A stretch of 64,000 nucleotides of DNA. Origin: Solibacillus isronensis (GTDB lineage: Bacteria; Bacillota; Bacilli; Bacillales_A; Planococcaceae). This document shows, in pieces, positions 9,148 through 17,994 of the stretch. The notes beneath the pieces were generated by a model that saw only the letters and a program-made list of their open reading frames with translations, did no database searches and was not told the DNA's origin. A program made the translations under genes and the position numbers. The stretch spans positions 1,116,001 to 1,180,000 of the forward strand of contig NZ_FVZN01000014.1 of the NCBI RefSeq assembly GCF_900168685.1. Direction: 5' to 3'. The number at the start of each line of letters is the position of its first letter. Positions within the stretch are counted from its first letter, which is position 1.

Positions 9148-10125
9148 TTGAAAGCAATACGAATCAATCAATTTGGAACATCTGAAAATTTAGTAGTGGA
9201 GCAAACTGAGGTATCTACTCCAGCCGAAAATGAAGTACTGATCAACCTTCATGCAGCGGGTGTGAATCCTAGCGATGTTTATACTTCTACAGGTACATAT
9301 GCGATTAAACCGAACCTGCCATATACGCCAGGCCTGGACGGGGCAGGGATTGTTGAGCAAGTTGGAGAACAAGTGACAAACGTAAAAGCAGGAGACCGAG
9401 TATTTATCGCGAGCTTGCCGAATGGTAAGTCGACTGGTACATTAGCACAACAGATTGTTTGTGAAAGCCGCTTCGTTCATCCGATTCCGGAACACATTTC
9501 ATTTGAACAGGGAGCCGCGTTAGGAATTCCAGCATTGACAGCTTACAGAGCGTTGGTAGGAAGAGCACAAGTGAAATCAGGGCAAACGGTTTTCATTCAT
9601 GGAGCAAGTGGCGCAGTAGGTTTACAGGCTGTTCAAATTGCAAAAGCTTTAGGGGCAAAAGTAATTGGAACAGCAAGCCGTGATTCCGGGAAACAACTAG
9701 TAAAAGAAGCGGGCGCGGATGTTGTGCTAGATCATATTAAAGAAGAAACAATTGAAACTGTACTTGAAGCCAATGACGGCAAAGGTCCGGATGTCATTAT
9801 CGAATTTCTGGCAAACGAAAATCTGCAAACCGATTTGCAGATGCTTGCCAAGCACGGTGTCATCGTTATCGTTGGAAACCGTGGGGAAATTGAAATTAAT
9901 CCTCGTCTTGTGATGCAAAAAGAATGTGATGTACGTGGTATGGTACTGTTTAATGTTTCGGCAGAAGAACACAAGGAACTGATATATGGTGTGGCAAAGC
10001 TTCTAGAAACAGAACAGCTAAAACCTGTTGTAGGTTACAGTTATTCGTTAGAACAGGCTGGCAAGGCATTTGATGCAGTAATCAATGGAGATCATAACGG
10101 GAAAGTAGTTATAAAAACTCAATAA
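9148..10125 (+). CDS. Quinone oxidoreductase-like zinc-independent MDR dehydrogenase
   Basis: A 325-residue medium-chain dehydrogenase/reductase of the NADPH:quinone oxidoreductase group. The N-terminal GroES-like domain carries AAGVNPSDVY and PGLDGAGIVEQVG, and the Rossmann motif HGASGAVGLQAVQIAKALGAKVIGTA follows. The zinc-binding cysteines of alcohol dehydrogenases are absent, which fits a zinc-independent quinone or enone reductase. GGGGTG sits 6 bases before TTG 9148, giving MKAIRINQFG, the usual family N-terminus; a GTG at 9139 is in frame but overlaps the ribosome binding site. It is monocistronic, with its own terminator. Confidence 0.85.
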   Translation: MKAIRINQFGTSENLVVEQTEVSTPAENEVLINLHAAGVNPSDVYTSTGTYAIKPNLPYTPGLDGAGIVEQVGEQVTNVKAGDRVFIASLPNGKSTGTLAQQIVCESRFVHPIPEHISFEQGAALGIPALTAYRALVGRAQVKSGQTVFIHGASGAVGLQAVQIAKALGAKVIGTASRDSGKQLVKEAGADVVLDHIKEETIETVLEANDGKGPDVIIEFLANENLQTDLQMLAKHGVIVIVGNRGEIEINPRLVMQKECDVRGMVLFNVSAEEHKELIYGVAKLLETEQLKPVVGYSYSLEQAGKAFDAVINGDHNGKVVIKTQ

Positions 10126-10134
10126 TATATTTTG

Positions 10135-10162
10135 GGGACTAGTACATTTGCTAGTCCTTTTT
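10135..10162 (+). terminator. Intrinsic terminator after the quinone reductase-like gene
   Basis: GGGACTAG (10135-10142) pairs with CTAGTCC (10151-10157), followed by TTTTT. Confidence 0.85.
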
Positions 10163-10218
10163 ATCTGACTATTCTCATAAATAAAATCGATACTTGTAAT
10201 ATTATTTTGTTAGTTTGC

Positions 10219-10264
10219 AACTATTTAACAAATAGTTAACAAAAATTGTTATGATAGTTATATA
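10219..10264 (+). promoter_or_regulatory. Promoter with overlapping palindrome for the 612-aa protein
   Basis: TTAACA (10236-10241) and TATATA (10259-10264) are 17 bp apart. A perfect inverted repeat AACTATTT-AAC-AAATAGTT (10219-10237) abuts and overlaps the -35 box, the usual place for a repressor or activator site. Confidence 0.45.
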
Positions 10265-10291
10265 GAAACGAGAGGGATAGGTAGCAAGTAA

Positions 10292-12130
10292 ATGGGATTT
10301 AAAGAAGAGTTTAAGCGGGAAATGCGCAATGCCAAAAATGACATTGCAAAAGAAGTAGAAAAACACTGGGTCCTGGAGTTTCAAGGCCATCAAATAGAAG
10401 TCATGAATGGCATGATGGAAGAAGTTTTAAAGGTAGATGGTCAAATGATTGCACAAAATTTGCGGAAATCAATTTGGTCGCATATCATGCCATTTTCTAT
10501 AATGAAAGGAACTTTTCAATCCAAAAGCGGTAAGACCCATAAAGTTTATGTAAAAATAGGCGGCTTTGTTAAATTGAATGTAACGGTTAAAGTGGATGGA
10601 AAACAGCTGCTCCATGAAGCGATGAAACTGCAATTTTTACCTTGGGCAAATAAGGAGTATATAGTTCCATTCCTTGAAGAACAATTTCACCAGAATGAGC
10701 AACTTATAACAAAAGATTTGCCGGATGACGAGTTTTTATATGATGAACATCATCCGAAATTTGCACCAGGATTTGCTGACCAGCTTCATCAGGAGGCAGT
10801 AACGCCATTTTATACGAAAAAGCTGATCAAATTATTTTTAGAACAGGTCGTAAATCCAGGTGATCAAACACGGAAAGCAACTTATGAAAAAATTAAAGAT
10901 GAGAAGGTTATCAGCTATTTCCATGAATTTTTGGAGCTGTTTTCTGAAGCTGAAAAAGATGAAAATCGAGTGAAAGCTGAGGCGATTTGGCTGCTAGAAC
11001 ATGCAGCACATCGTGAAGTTGTGAAATTCGCGCTTCTTGTGTTAGGAACAGTTAAATGTGAAGAGTATAAGGAACGATTGAAAGTGATTGCATTACATGA
11101 AGAATTCACTGGAGTAGCTTTATTTGCGTTAACAAACGGCACGATAAACAGTAATCCGACGGTGTGGAATATTGCGCAAAATGTTTCGGACTGGGGGAAA
11201 CTCGAAGCACTGAATTTCCTGGATGCCTCAAATGAAGATATCCGACAGTGGATATTGCTGGAAGGATTAAAAAATACCGTACCTGGTAATGCATCTTCTT
11301 TAATGTGTGCTGAAAAAGGGAAGCTTGATATTGAACTGCACGAAGAAATTATTTCCGGGAAAATATTTGACAGTGCAGGGACAATAATTTTAGCTCTTTT
11401 ATACGAAGGGGCTTATCAAACAATGGATGAATATGAGTATGCAGGTCAAGTACTGATGCGTTATACACATCATGCGAAAACACATTGTCTGACATTCAGC
11501 CAGTTTTTTATTTTGACACAAATTCTTGAGTACTTGCAATATGATGAGGAAATATGGGAAAATCGCTTTTCTTCTAACTGGAAGCCGCATGAAAAGCGTA
11601 CGGTTGAAGAAAACATAGAAGAAATTGCCCAAAATCCATTATGGCTGCAGGAAGCGTTGGAAATACTGCAAAATGACCAAGAGAATGAGGAGAAGGCATT
11701 AGCAGTAGCCAAATTTTATAAAGCAGATATTTCGGACATCGTATTTGAGAAATTAAAGAATAATCCGGAAAACGTACAATATTATTATTCATTATTTGCC
11801 GCGAAGGATGCGCAAATTATCGAACGGCTAATAGGAATTACGCATTCTTTTGGAGATTTCAATGAACTGACAAACGATCAGAAAGTTATCGTTTTATCTC
11901 TTATTGAAGAATTGGATCAGTATAATGGGCTTGGTCTGGAATTTATAGGGCAAGCACTAAAAACTACTGACGACCATTTGCATTATATGGCGATTCAGAC
12001 ATTGCATTCATTCGATCGTGCACATTGGCAAGGTACGGAAATCGAACAGCTTGTTGTACGTTTTGCAAAAGAAACAAAAGATCCGGATGTGAAGGAAATC
12101 GCCAAGCAATTACTTGCAATAAATGAATAG
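10292..12130 (+). CDS. Uncharacterised 612-aa soluble protein with alpha-helical repeats
   Basis: No signal peptide or membrane segment. Residues 1-130 mix beta-strand-like segments (VYVKIGGFVKLNVTVKVDG) with helices. From about residue 165 onward it looks like helical repeats of roughly 30-40 residues (for example EAIWLLEHAAHREVVKFALLVLG and HYMAIQTLHSFDRAHW), suggestive of HEAT-like scaffolding. I do not recognise the family. A GAGAGGG ribosome binding site precedes the ATG, and the gene has its own promoter and terminator, so it is transcribed alone. Confidence 0.65.
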   Translation: MGFKEEFKREMRNAKNDIAKEVEKHWVLEFQGHQIEVMNGMMEEVLKVDGQMIAQNLRKSIWSHIMPFSIMKGTFQSKSGKTHKVYVKIGGFVKLNVTVKVDGKQLLHEAMKLQFLPWANKEYIVPFLEEQFHQNEQLITKDLPDDEFLYDEHHPKFAPGFADQLHQEAVTPFYTKKLIKLFLEQVVNPGDQTRKATYEKIKDEKVISYFHEFLELFSEAEKDENRVKAEAIWLLEHAAHREVVKFALLVLGTVKCEEYKERLKVIALHEEFTGVALFALTNGTINSNPTVWNIAQNVSDWGKLEALNFLDASNEDIRQWILLEGLKNTVPGNASSLMCAEKGKLDIELHEEIISGKIFDSAGTIILALLYEGAYQTMDEYEYAGQVLMRYTHHAKTHCLTFSQFFILTQILEYLQYDEEIWENRFSSNWKPHEKRTVEENIEEIAQNPLWLQEALEILQNDQENEEKALAVAKFYKADISDIVFEKLKNNPENVQYYYSLFAAKDAQIIERLIGITHSFGDFNELTNDQKVIVLSLIEELDQYNGLGLEFIGQALKTTDDHLHYMAIQTLHSFDRAHWQGTEIEQLVVRFAKETKDPDVKEIAKQLLAINE

Positions 12131-12143
12131 ATAACGCTGTTTG

Positions 12144-12180
12144 AAAAATTCGAAGTGCTACTAAAGTCTTCGAATTTTTT
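12144..12180 (+). terminator. Intrinsic terminator after the 612-aa gene
   Basis: AAATTCGAAG (12146-12155) pairs with CTTCGAATTT (12168-12177) and ends in a T run. Confidence 0.85.
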
Positions 12181-12262
12181 GTACTTAGGGTGAAGTTCAA
12201 ATGTTTACTGACAAGCACAGAGGGAATATTTTTAATAAGTCGATTTATAAAGGAGTTTGATT

Positions 12263-13690
12263 ATGCTAAATCATACAAAACAATACATCAATGGAGAATG
12301 GGTTGATTCTACTGGAACAGATACAATTGAAGTTATTAACCCTGCGACAGAGGAAGTAGTAGGTAAGATTAGCAGCGGAACTAAAGAAGATGTGAATCGA
12401 GCAGTCCAGGCGGCGAAGGAGGCATTTCCTACCTTTTCCAAAATGTCAGTGAACGAGCGAATTAAGCTTTTAGAAGCTATAGCTGAAGAGTATGAAAATC
12501 GTAAAGACGATTTAGTGAATATAATGACCGCTGAATTAGGTGCGCCTATTACGAAATCGGAGGAAATCCATTATAAGATGGGGCTAACGCACTTTAAAGA
12601 GGCGGCAGAACAATTGAAAACGTTTAAGTTTACTGAAGAAAGAGAGAAATCATATATTCAGAAAGAACCGATTGGTGTAGCAGGACTGATTACACCATGG
12701 AACTTCCCGACAAATCAGATTTCCACAAAGCTTGCCAGTGCATTGGCAGCCGGTTGTACAATGGTAGTAAAACCTGCTTCCCAAACACCATTTGCAGCAG
12801 TCATTCTGGCGGAAATTTTGGATAAAGCAGGTGTTCCAAAAGGTGTCTTTAATCTTGTCAACGGTTCGGGTTCAACAGTAGGTGAGGCAATCAGTACTCA
12901 TCCTGATGTAGACATTGTTTCTTTTACCGGTTCTGGTGAAGTTGGCAGCGGGTTAATGAAAAATGCTGCAGAAGATATTAAAAATATTTCATTGGAACTT
13001 GGCGGCAAATCGCCTTTCGTAATTTTAAAAGATGCGGATGTAAAAGAAGCAGCAAAAACAGCATTAGGACAAATTGCTATGAATACAGGGCAAGTATGTT
13101 CGGCTGCAACACGCATGATTGTACCGGAAGAAATGCATGATGAATTTATTGAAGCAATGAAAGAATTAGTGAAGGAATTTCCAGTAGGGGATCCACAAGA
13201 TGAAAATACATTTATGGGTCCGCAAGTTTCCAAAGACCAATGGGAGACTGTTCAATCCTACATTAAAAAAGGTGAAGAAGAGGGTGCAACCATTGTGATT
13301 GGTGGCCATGGCAGACCAGATGGAATCGATAAAGGATTCTTTTCACAAATTACGGTATTCACGAATGTGAAAAACGATATGACAATTGCACAGGAAGAAA
13401 TCTTTGGTCCTGTTATGTCGGTCATCAAGTATAAAGATTTAGACGAAGCAATTGATATTGCCAATGATACGATTTATGGACTTGCCGGTTATGTATTCGG
13501 AAATGATAAAGAAGAACTGAAAAAAGTCGCTTTATCAATCCGAGCGGGGCAAATCCGTATTAACAATAGTGAAACGGATCGTTCGGCACCATTTGGCGGA
13601 TTTAAACATTCTGGTATTGGCCGTGAATGGGGCGATTATGGTATCGAGGAATTTCTTGAGCCAAAAGCAATTATGGGAATGCCATTTTAA
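12263..13690 (+). CDS. NAD(P)-dependent aldehyde dehydrogenase
   Basis: A 475-residue ALDH superfamily enzyme. It has the TPWNFP substrate/cofactor region, the cofactor motif SFTGSGEVG, the catalytic glutamate in LELGGKSP and the catalytic cysteine in NTGQVCSAATR, then a C-terminal PFGGFKHSGIGREWG. All catalytic residues are present. AGGAG lies 7 bases before ATG 12263; an upstream in-frame TTG (12257) overlaps the spacer. It is monocistronic, and the substrate cannot be read from sequence. Confidence 0.92.
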   Translation: MLNHTKQYINGEWVDSTGTDTIEVINPATEEVVGKISSGTKEDVNRAVQAAKEAFPTFSKMSVNERIKLLEAIAEEYENRKDDLVNIMTAELGAPITKSEEIHYKMGLTHFKEAAEQLKTFKFTEEREKSYIQKEPIGVAGLITPWNFPTNQISTKLASALAAGCTMVVKPASQTPFAAVILAEILDKAGVPKGVFNLVNGSGSTVGEAISTHPDVDIVSFTGSGEVGSGLMKNAAEDIKNISLELGGKSPFVILKDADVKEAAKTALGQIAMNTGQVCSAATRMIVPEEMHDEFIEAMKELVKEFPVGDPQDENTFMGPQVSKDQWETVQSYIKKGEEEGATIVIGGHGRPDGIDKGFFSQITVFTNVKNDMTIAQEEIFGPVMSVIKYKDLDEAIDIANDTIYGLAGYVFGNDKEELKKVALSIRAGQIRINNSETDRSAPFGGFKHSGIGREWGDYGIEEFLEPKAIMGMPF

Positions 13691-13694
13691 TTAG

Positions 13695-13733
13695 AAAGCT
13701 GTCCAAGTAGCAGTTACTTGGGCAGCTTTTTTT
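13695..13733 (+). terminator. Intrinsic terminator after the aldehyde dehydrogenase gene
   Basis: AAAGCTGtCCAAGTA (13695-13709) pairs with TACTTGGgCAGCTTT (13715-13729), then a run of T. Confidence 0.9.
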
Positions 13734-13761
13734 GAATGTTGGGGAACGGCGCTGGGATTTT

Positions 13762-13940
13762 ATTAGAAGAGTTGAGACGTATATTAGAAGAAGTGCGCTG
13801 GATATTTGAAGATCTGAGTGGGATATTAGAAAATTTGACTCTCTTATTAGAAGAAACGTGAAATATATTAGAACTTCGCAAATTTATTAGAACAAATAAA
13901 AATATATTAGCAGATTTCCGGATTTATTAGAAAACCGGGT
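13762..13940 (+). repeat. Degenerate 21-bp array of nine ATTAGAA units
   Basis: ATTAGAA-type heptamers begin at 13762, 13783, 13804 (ATTTGAA), 13825, 13846, 13867, 13886, 13906 (ATTAGCA) and 13926. Spacing is exactly 21 bp for the first five steps, then 19, 20 and 20. The intervening 12-14 bases are not conserved. It occupies the gap between the aldehyde dehydrogenase terminator and the convergent opuAC gene. The rest of this gap (13940-14084) shows no gene. Confidence 0.85.
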
Positions 13941-14084
13941 CCCGACTCCTTCGCCATAACGCAAAATATTGTAAGTTATCCACCAGTAATTAACGATTTC
14001 AAGAATTATTGCGCGGGAAATTTTTGAATTATCTGATATTAATAAAGGGCATCGGTATGTTTTAGCATTGCATCCCTTCTATAT

Positions 14085-14113
14085 AAAAAAGCACCGAGAT
14101 TATTTCTCGATGC
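14085..14113 (-). terminator. Intrinsic terminator of opuAC
   Basis: On the minus strand GCATCGAGA pairs with TCTCGGTGC (14091-14099 / 14105-14113), followed by six T. Confidence 0.85.
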
Positions 14114-14127
14114 CTTAGCTAATTGTA

Positions 14128-15012
14128 TTATTCTTTTGCAGCTAAATCTTCAATGGAATCAATATCCATATATGTCGGGACAACAAAACCAAGGCGTGCA
14201 CCTTTTAAGTTTTCCCCTAAATCAATAAAGTCATCTTTGTGCTTTTCATAAAAGGATTCATGTGTAATTGGCAGCCAAGGGGCTAATGAAATATCACCAT
14301 TTCCTGTTGATATTGCTTGGAACATAATCGCAGGGTCAACAGGAGTGATTTCAGCTTCGAAACCATGCTGTTCCAAAATGGCTTCGATGACATGTGATGA
14401 AGCATCCTCTGTGTCCCAAGGAGTAGAAATAATACTAATTTCTTCTCCGTTACCTTTCTCAACCCCGGAAGTCCATTCTGCAATCGTTTCCGAATTTTCC
14501 TCAACCCATTTGTTCGCAGCCACTTTAAAATCCGAATTTTGGGCATCTGTCATGACAGTTTCCATATCTTCAGGCTCCCAATAAAAGCGATCCACAATTG
14601 TATAGGCATTCGGGAAATCTTCTTTAAAGCCTTTTCGAACAATTGTATTAATATTTTCGATTTCGCCTAATGACTTTTTAGGATCTTCTAAATATTTCAG
14701 ATCATATTTTGCAAACATCCAGTGAGGGTTCCAGCCTGTTATAATAATCGGTTCTTCATTTTTATAAGCCTTATCTAATTCACCCAACATACCTGCTGTT
14801 GAACTTTCAGTAAGGTTCCAGTCATTTAGGTTTTCATAATCTTGTAAAGCATTGTTTGCCAATTCCATTGTGCCGCTTCCCGGTTCAATACCATTAATCG
14901 TGTAATTTAATTTTTCTTCAATTGTTGCACTGCTATCTTCTTGATTGTTACAACCTGCTAAAAGTAGGCCGGTTACTGCTACTGAAAATAATCCTATTTT
15001 TTTCAAATACAT
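14128..15012 (-). CDS. opuAC: Glycine betaine-binding lipoprotein (OpuAC)
   Basis: A 294-residue substrate-binding lipoprotein with lipobox LLLAGC, matching B. subtilis OpuAC in length and in domain order. The GIEPGSG half comes first, GWNPHWMF follows, and APWLPITH and GFVVPTYMDIDSIEDL come last. The tryptophans in GWNPHWMF, WDTED and WLPITH correspond to the aromatic cage that holds the trimethylammonium group. A GGGAGAG ribosome binding site precedes the ATG. It stands alone: no OpuAA ATPase or OpuAB permease is adjacent, and it diverges from the opuC operon. It either works with an OpuA transporter encoded elsewhere or feeds a neighbouring system. Confidence 0.88.
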   Translation of the reverse strand: MYLKKIGLFSVAVTGLLLAGCNNQEDSSATIEEKLNYTINGIEPGSGTMELANNALQDYENLNDWNLTESSTAGMLGELDKAYKNEEPIIITGWNPHWMFAKYDLKYLEDPKKSLGEIENINTIVRKGFKEDFPNAYTIVDRFYWEPEDMETVMTDAQNSDFKVAANKWVEENSETIAEWTSGVEKGNGEEISIISTPWDTEDASSHVIEAILEQHGFEAEITPVDPAIMFQAISTGNGDISLAPWLPITHESFYEKHKDDFIDLGENLKGARLGFVVPTYMDIDSIEDLAAKE

Positions 15013-15039
15013 AGTACTCTCCCTTTATCCCTTTGGAAT

Positions 15040-15071
15040 GTAACAACTTGTTTTATATTATAGGTTGTTAC
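15040..15071. promoter_or_regulatory. GTAACAAC/GTTGTTAC inverted repeat upstream of opuAC
   Basis: A perfect 8-bp inverted repeat (15040-15047 and 15064-15071) with 16-bp spacing lies in the opuAC leader. On the minus strand TTGACA (15113-15108) lies farther upstream with an AATAAT-like -10. A third TTGTTAC copy sits at 15229-15235 on the opuC side. It is a candidate operator or stem-loop. Confidence 0.4.
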
Positions 15072-15229
15072 TTATTTTATAAATTATTAACTTAATTTAT
15101 ATTTTTGTCAATTCTAAATTTAACTAAAAATTTAATTGCATATAAAAAATAGTTAAATATTAAATAATTTTAATAAAAATTACGGAATAAATTTCACCAT
15201 TACAAAATTGCCAACTAAATGTCTGCATT

Positions 15230-15254
15230 GTTACGATTTTGAAAAACAGGGTAT
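15230..15254 (+). promoter_or_regulatory. Candidate sigma-B promoter of opuC
   Basis: GTTACG-N13-GGGTAT fits the general-stress sigma-B pattern (GTTTAA-N13-15-GGGTAT), with a perfect -10 and a partial -35. The known use of sigma-B by compatible-solute transporters such as Listeria opuC supports the reading. It lies 64 bases before the opuCA start. Confidence 0.45.
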
Positions 15255-15317
15255 ATAAATAAAGTATTTTATCAAAATAGGGAAATACGATAATTCATGT
15301 GAAAAGGAATGAGCTCT

Positions 15318-16457
15318 ATGCTACATATCGAAAACTTACGCAAGGTATACCGTGGCGGGAAAGTTGCGGTGGATAACTTAACTCTTGATATTAAAAAAGG
15401 GGAGTTTATCGCATTTATTGGTACGAGCGGTAGTGGTAAAACGACAGCCCTTCGTATGCTGAATCGCATGGTAGAGCCTACTAGCGGAACGATTTCAATA
15501 AACGGGAAAGAGATTACGAAAATGAATCCGGTCACTCTTAGAAGAAGTATCGGCTATGTCATTCAGCAAATTGGTTTAATGCCGCATATGACGATCCGTG
15601 AAAATATTACGCTTGTACCACGGCTGCTTCAGTGGTCAAAAGAAAAGCGTGACGAAACGGCAAAGTACCTTATATCATTGGTTAACTTACCTGAAACGTA
15701 TCTGGATTATTATCCATCCCAGCTTTCGGGCGGGCAGCAACAGCGTATTGGTGTAATTCGTGCTCTTGCAGCTGAACAGGATATTATTTTGATGGACGAG
15801 CCGTTCGGTGCCCTTGACCCGATTACACGCGATACATTACAGGACTTAATTAAAGAGCTCCAAAAAACACTGGATAAAACAATTATTTTTGTTACGCATG
15901 ATATGGATGAAGCGATTAAGCTTGCCGATCGCATCGCTATTATGCATGAAGGAAAGCTGGTGCAATTTGATACTCCTGACAATATACTAGCAAATCCGGC
16001 CAATGACTTTGTTAAAGAATTCATCGGTTCCCATCGTTTAATCCAGCAAAAACCGAATGTGAAAACGGTAAATGAAGTGATGATTAAACCGGTTTCAATT
16101 ACCGTTGAACGCAGCTTGGATGAGGCGATTCGCTTAATGGTTAAATCACGTGTAGATACGTTATTTGTTACAGATGGTCAAAATCGATTACTCGGTTTTT
16201 TAACAGTCGAAAGTTTAACAGGGAGTTCGCGCACGAAAAAAAGTGTATCAGAAGTTTATAATCGGGATGTTATTTTCATGAAGACAGGTTCCAAACTTCA
16301 GGACACAGTGCGTCGTATTTTAAATCTCAATCTGAATAATATTCCGGTTGTTGATGATCAGCAACATCTCATTGGCCTCATTACTCGCGCTAACATCGTA
16401 GATATTGTTTACGATACGATTTGGGGAGAAGAGGAACAGGAGCTGATGGATGCATGA
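15318..16457 (+). CDS. opuCA: Glycine betaine/carnitine/choline ABC transporter ATP-binding protein OpuCA
   Basis: Energy-coupling subunit of an osmoprotectant importer. It has Walker [11 protein letters not shown]-loop, signature LSGGQQQR, Walker [14 protein letters not shown] and switch His in FVTHD. Two C-terminal CBS repeats follow (about residues 255-375, with [18 protein letters not shown] and [16 protein letters not shown]), typical of OpuCA and OpuAA. ATG 15318 is preferred over ATG 15309 because AAAAGGA is only one base from the latter. It is the first gene of a four-gene operon and overlaps opuCB by four bases. Confidence 0.92.
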   Translation: MLHIENLRKVYRGGKVAVDNLTLDIKKGEFIAFIGTSGSGKTTALRMLNRMVEPTSGTISINGKEITKMNPVTLRRSIGYVIQQIGLMPHMTIRENITLVPRLLQWSKEKRDETAKYLISLVNLPETYLDYYPSQLSGGQQQRIGVIRALAAEQDIILMDEPFGALDPITRDTLQDLIKELQKTLDKTIIFVTHDMDEAIKLADRIAIMHEGKLVQFDTPDNILANPANDFVKEFIGSHRLIQQKPNVKTVNEVMIKPVSITVERSLDEAIRLMVKSRVDTLFVTDGQNRLLGFLTVESLTGSSRTKKSVSEVYNRDVIFMKTGSKLQDTVRRILNLNLNNIPVVDDQQHLIGLITRANIVDIVYDTIWGEEEQELMDA

Positions 16458-17101
16458 TGAGCTTTTTTACGGAAAATAGTGCCGATATTTTACTTAAAAC
16501 ATGGGAGCACTTCTACATATCTTTTAGCGCTCTATTATTAGGAGTGGCCATTGCCGTTCCTCTAGGCATAATGTTATCGAAAACGAAGAAAATTGCAAAA
16601 ATCGTTCTAACGGTTACAAGTGTCCTGCAAACCGTACCGTCACTTGCTCTTTTAGCAATTATGATTCCTTTTTTAGGTGTAGGTAAAGTGCCGGCAATTG
16701 TTGCCTTATGTATCTATTCTTTATTGCCAATATTGAATAATACGTTTATCGGGATGCAATCAGTTAATCAAAATATTAAAGCGGCCGGTACAGCAATGGG
16801 CATGACACCGATGCAATCGATGCGAATGGTTGAATTACCCCTTGCGATGCCAATTATTATGTCGGGCATCCGCTTATCTGCAGTTTATGTTATTTCCTGG
16901 GCGACACTAGCATCATATATTGGTGCTGGCGGACTGGGGGATTTTATTTTTAATGGACTGAATTTATATAAAACAGAGCTCATAGTAGGAGGGGCATTGT
17001 TAGTAACTGCCTTAGCCCTGCTTGTGGACTTCCTGTTAAGTCGTTTTGAACGCTTCATGATTCCGAAGGGGCTCCGTATGCAAGGGGGGCGAACATCATG
17101 A
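16454..17101 (+). CDS. opuCB: Osmoprotectant ABC transporter permease OpuCB
   Basis: A 215-residue BPD-type permease with five to six membrane helices and the EAA-loop-like [29 protein letters not shown] that contacts the ATPase. It starts in an ATGATG at the opuCA stop (ATGA overlap; a second ATG at 16457 is equally possible) and overlaps opuCC by four bases, indicating translational coupling. It pairs with OpuCD to form the transmembrane channel. Confidence 0.9.
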   Translation: MMSFFTENSADILLKTWEHFYISFSALLLGVAIAVPLGIMLSKTKKIAKIVLTVTSVLQTVPSLALLAIMIPFLGVGKVPAIVALCIYSLLPILNNTFIGMQSVNQNIKAAGTAMGMTPMQSMRMVELPLAMPIIMSGIRLSAVYVISWATLASYIGAGGLGDFIFNGLNLYKTELIVGGALLVTALALLVDFLLSRFERFMIPKGLRMQGGRTS

Positions 17102-17994
17102 AAAAATTTTTACTGCTTTTACTGTCTGTCATTGTTTTAAGCGCTTGTGGGAAGGAAGATGATAAATTACGTGTAGGATCGGTAGTTTCCACAGAAGGTC
17201 AAATTACTGCTTATATTGTGAAAGGGATGCTTGAACATTACACTGATGAAGAAGTAGAGTTGATCAAAAATCTAGGCTCTGCTGTTGTGCTACATCAGGC
17301 GATGCTAAACGGTGATGCGAATATTTCGGCAGTGCGCTATACCGGAACGGATTTAACGGGGGCCCTTGGACAAGAACCTGTCAGTGATCCGGAACAAGCA
17401 TTGAAGATGGTACAGGAAATTTTTCAAAGAGATTATCAAATGACATTTTTCGATTCATATGGATTCAATAATACGTATGCTTTTATGGTAACGAAGGAAA
17501 CAGCGGAAAAATACGGGCTGACTAAAATCAGCGACTTAAAAAAAGTGGCTCAGGACTTGCAGTTGGGTGTTGATACGTCATGGATGAACCGTGATGGCGA
17601 TGGGTATAAAGCATTCAGTGAAGCTTATGGCTTTAAATTTGGACGCGTCTTCCCGATGCAGATTGGTCTAGTATATGATGCGGTTGCTCAAAACGAAGTA
17701 GATGTCGTGCTTGGCTATACGACTGATGGACGTATCGCTTCCTATGATTTAACCGTTTTAGAGGATGATCTGCATTTTTTCCCGGCGTATGATGCATCAC
17801 CATTTGCAGATACGGAATTATTGGAGAAAAAGCCTGAAGTAAGAAAGGCTCTGCAACGACTAGTTGGCAAAATTTCCACAGAAGAAATGCAGCGCCTGAA
17901 TTTCTTAGCTGACAATAATTTAATTGAACCGGCAGTTGTTGCTGAGGAATTCCTAAAGGAACATGATTATTTTTCAGGAGATGATACACCATGA
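17098..17994 (+). CDS. opuCC: Osmoprotectant-binding lipoprotein OpuCC
   Basis: A 298-residue substrate-binding lipoprotein with signal peptide and lipobox LSAC. The QAT-type ligand-binding fold shows [17 protein letters not shown], the [18 protein letters not shown] ligand loop and [12 protein letters not shown]. It lies between the two permease genes, as in the canonical opuCABCD order, overlapping both by four bases. It captures glycine betaine, carnitine or choline outside the membrane. Confidence 0.9.
   Translation: MKKFLLLLLSVIVLSACGKEDDKLRVGSVVSTEGQITAYIVKGMLEHYTDEEVELIKNLGSAVVLHQAMLNGDANISAVRYTGTDLTGALGQEPVSDPEQALKMVQEIFQRDYQMTFFDSYGFNNTYAFMVTKETAEKYGLTKISDLKKVAQDLQLGVDTSWMNRDGDGYKAFSEAYGFKFGRVFPMQIGLVYDAVAQNEVDVVLGYTTDGRIASYDLTVLEDDLHFFPAYDASPFADTELLEKKPEVRKALQRLVGKISTEEMQRLNFLADNNLIEPAVVAEEFLKEHDYFSGDDTP

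Noticed and set aside
13762-13940. ATTAGAA array as a CRISPR
   Set aside because: The repeat is only seven bases, period is about 21 bp, spacers are shorter than CRISPR spacers and there are no cas genes nearby.
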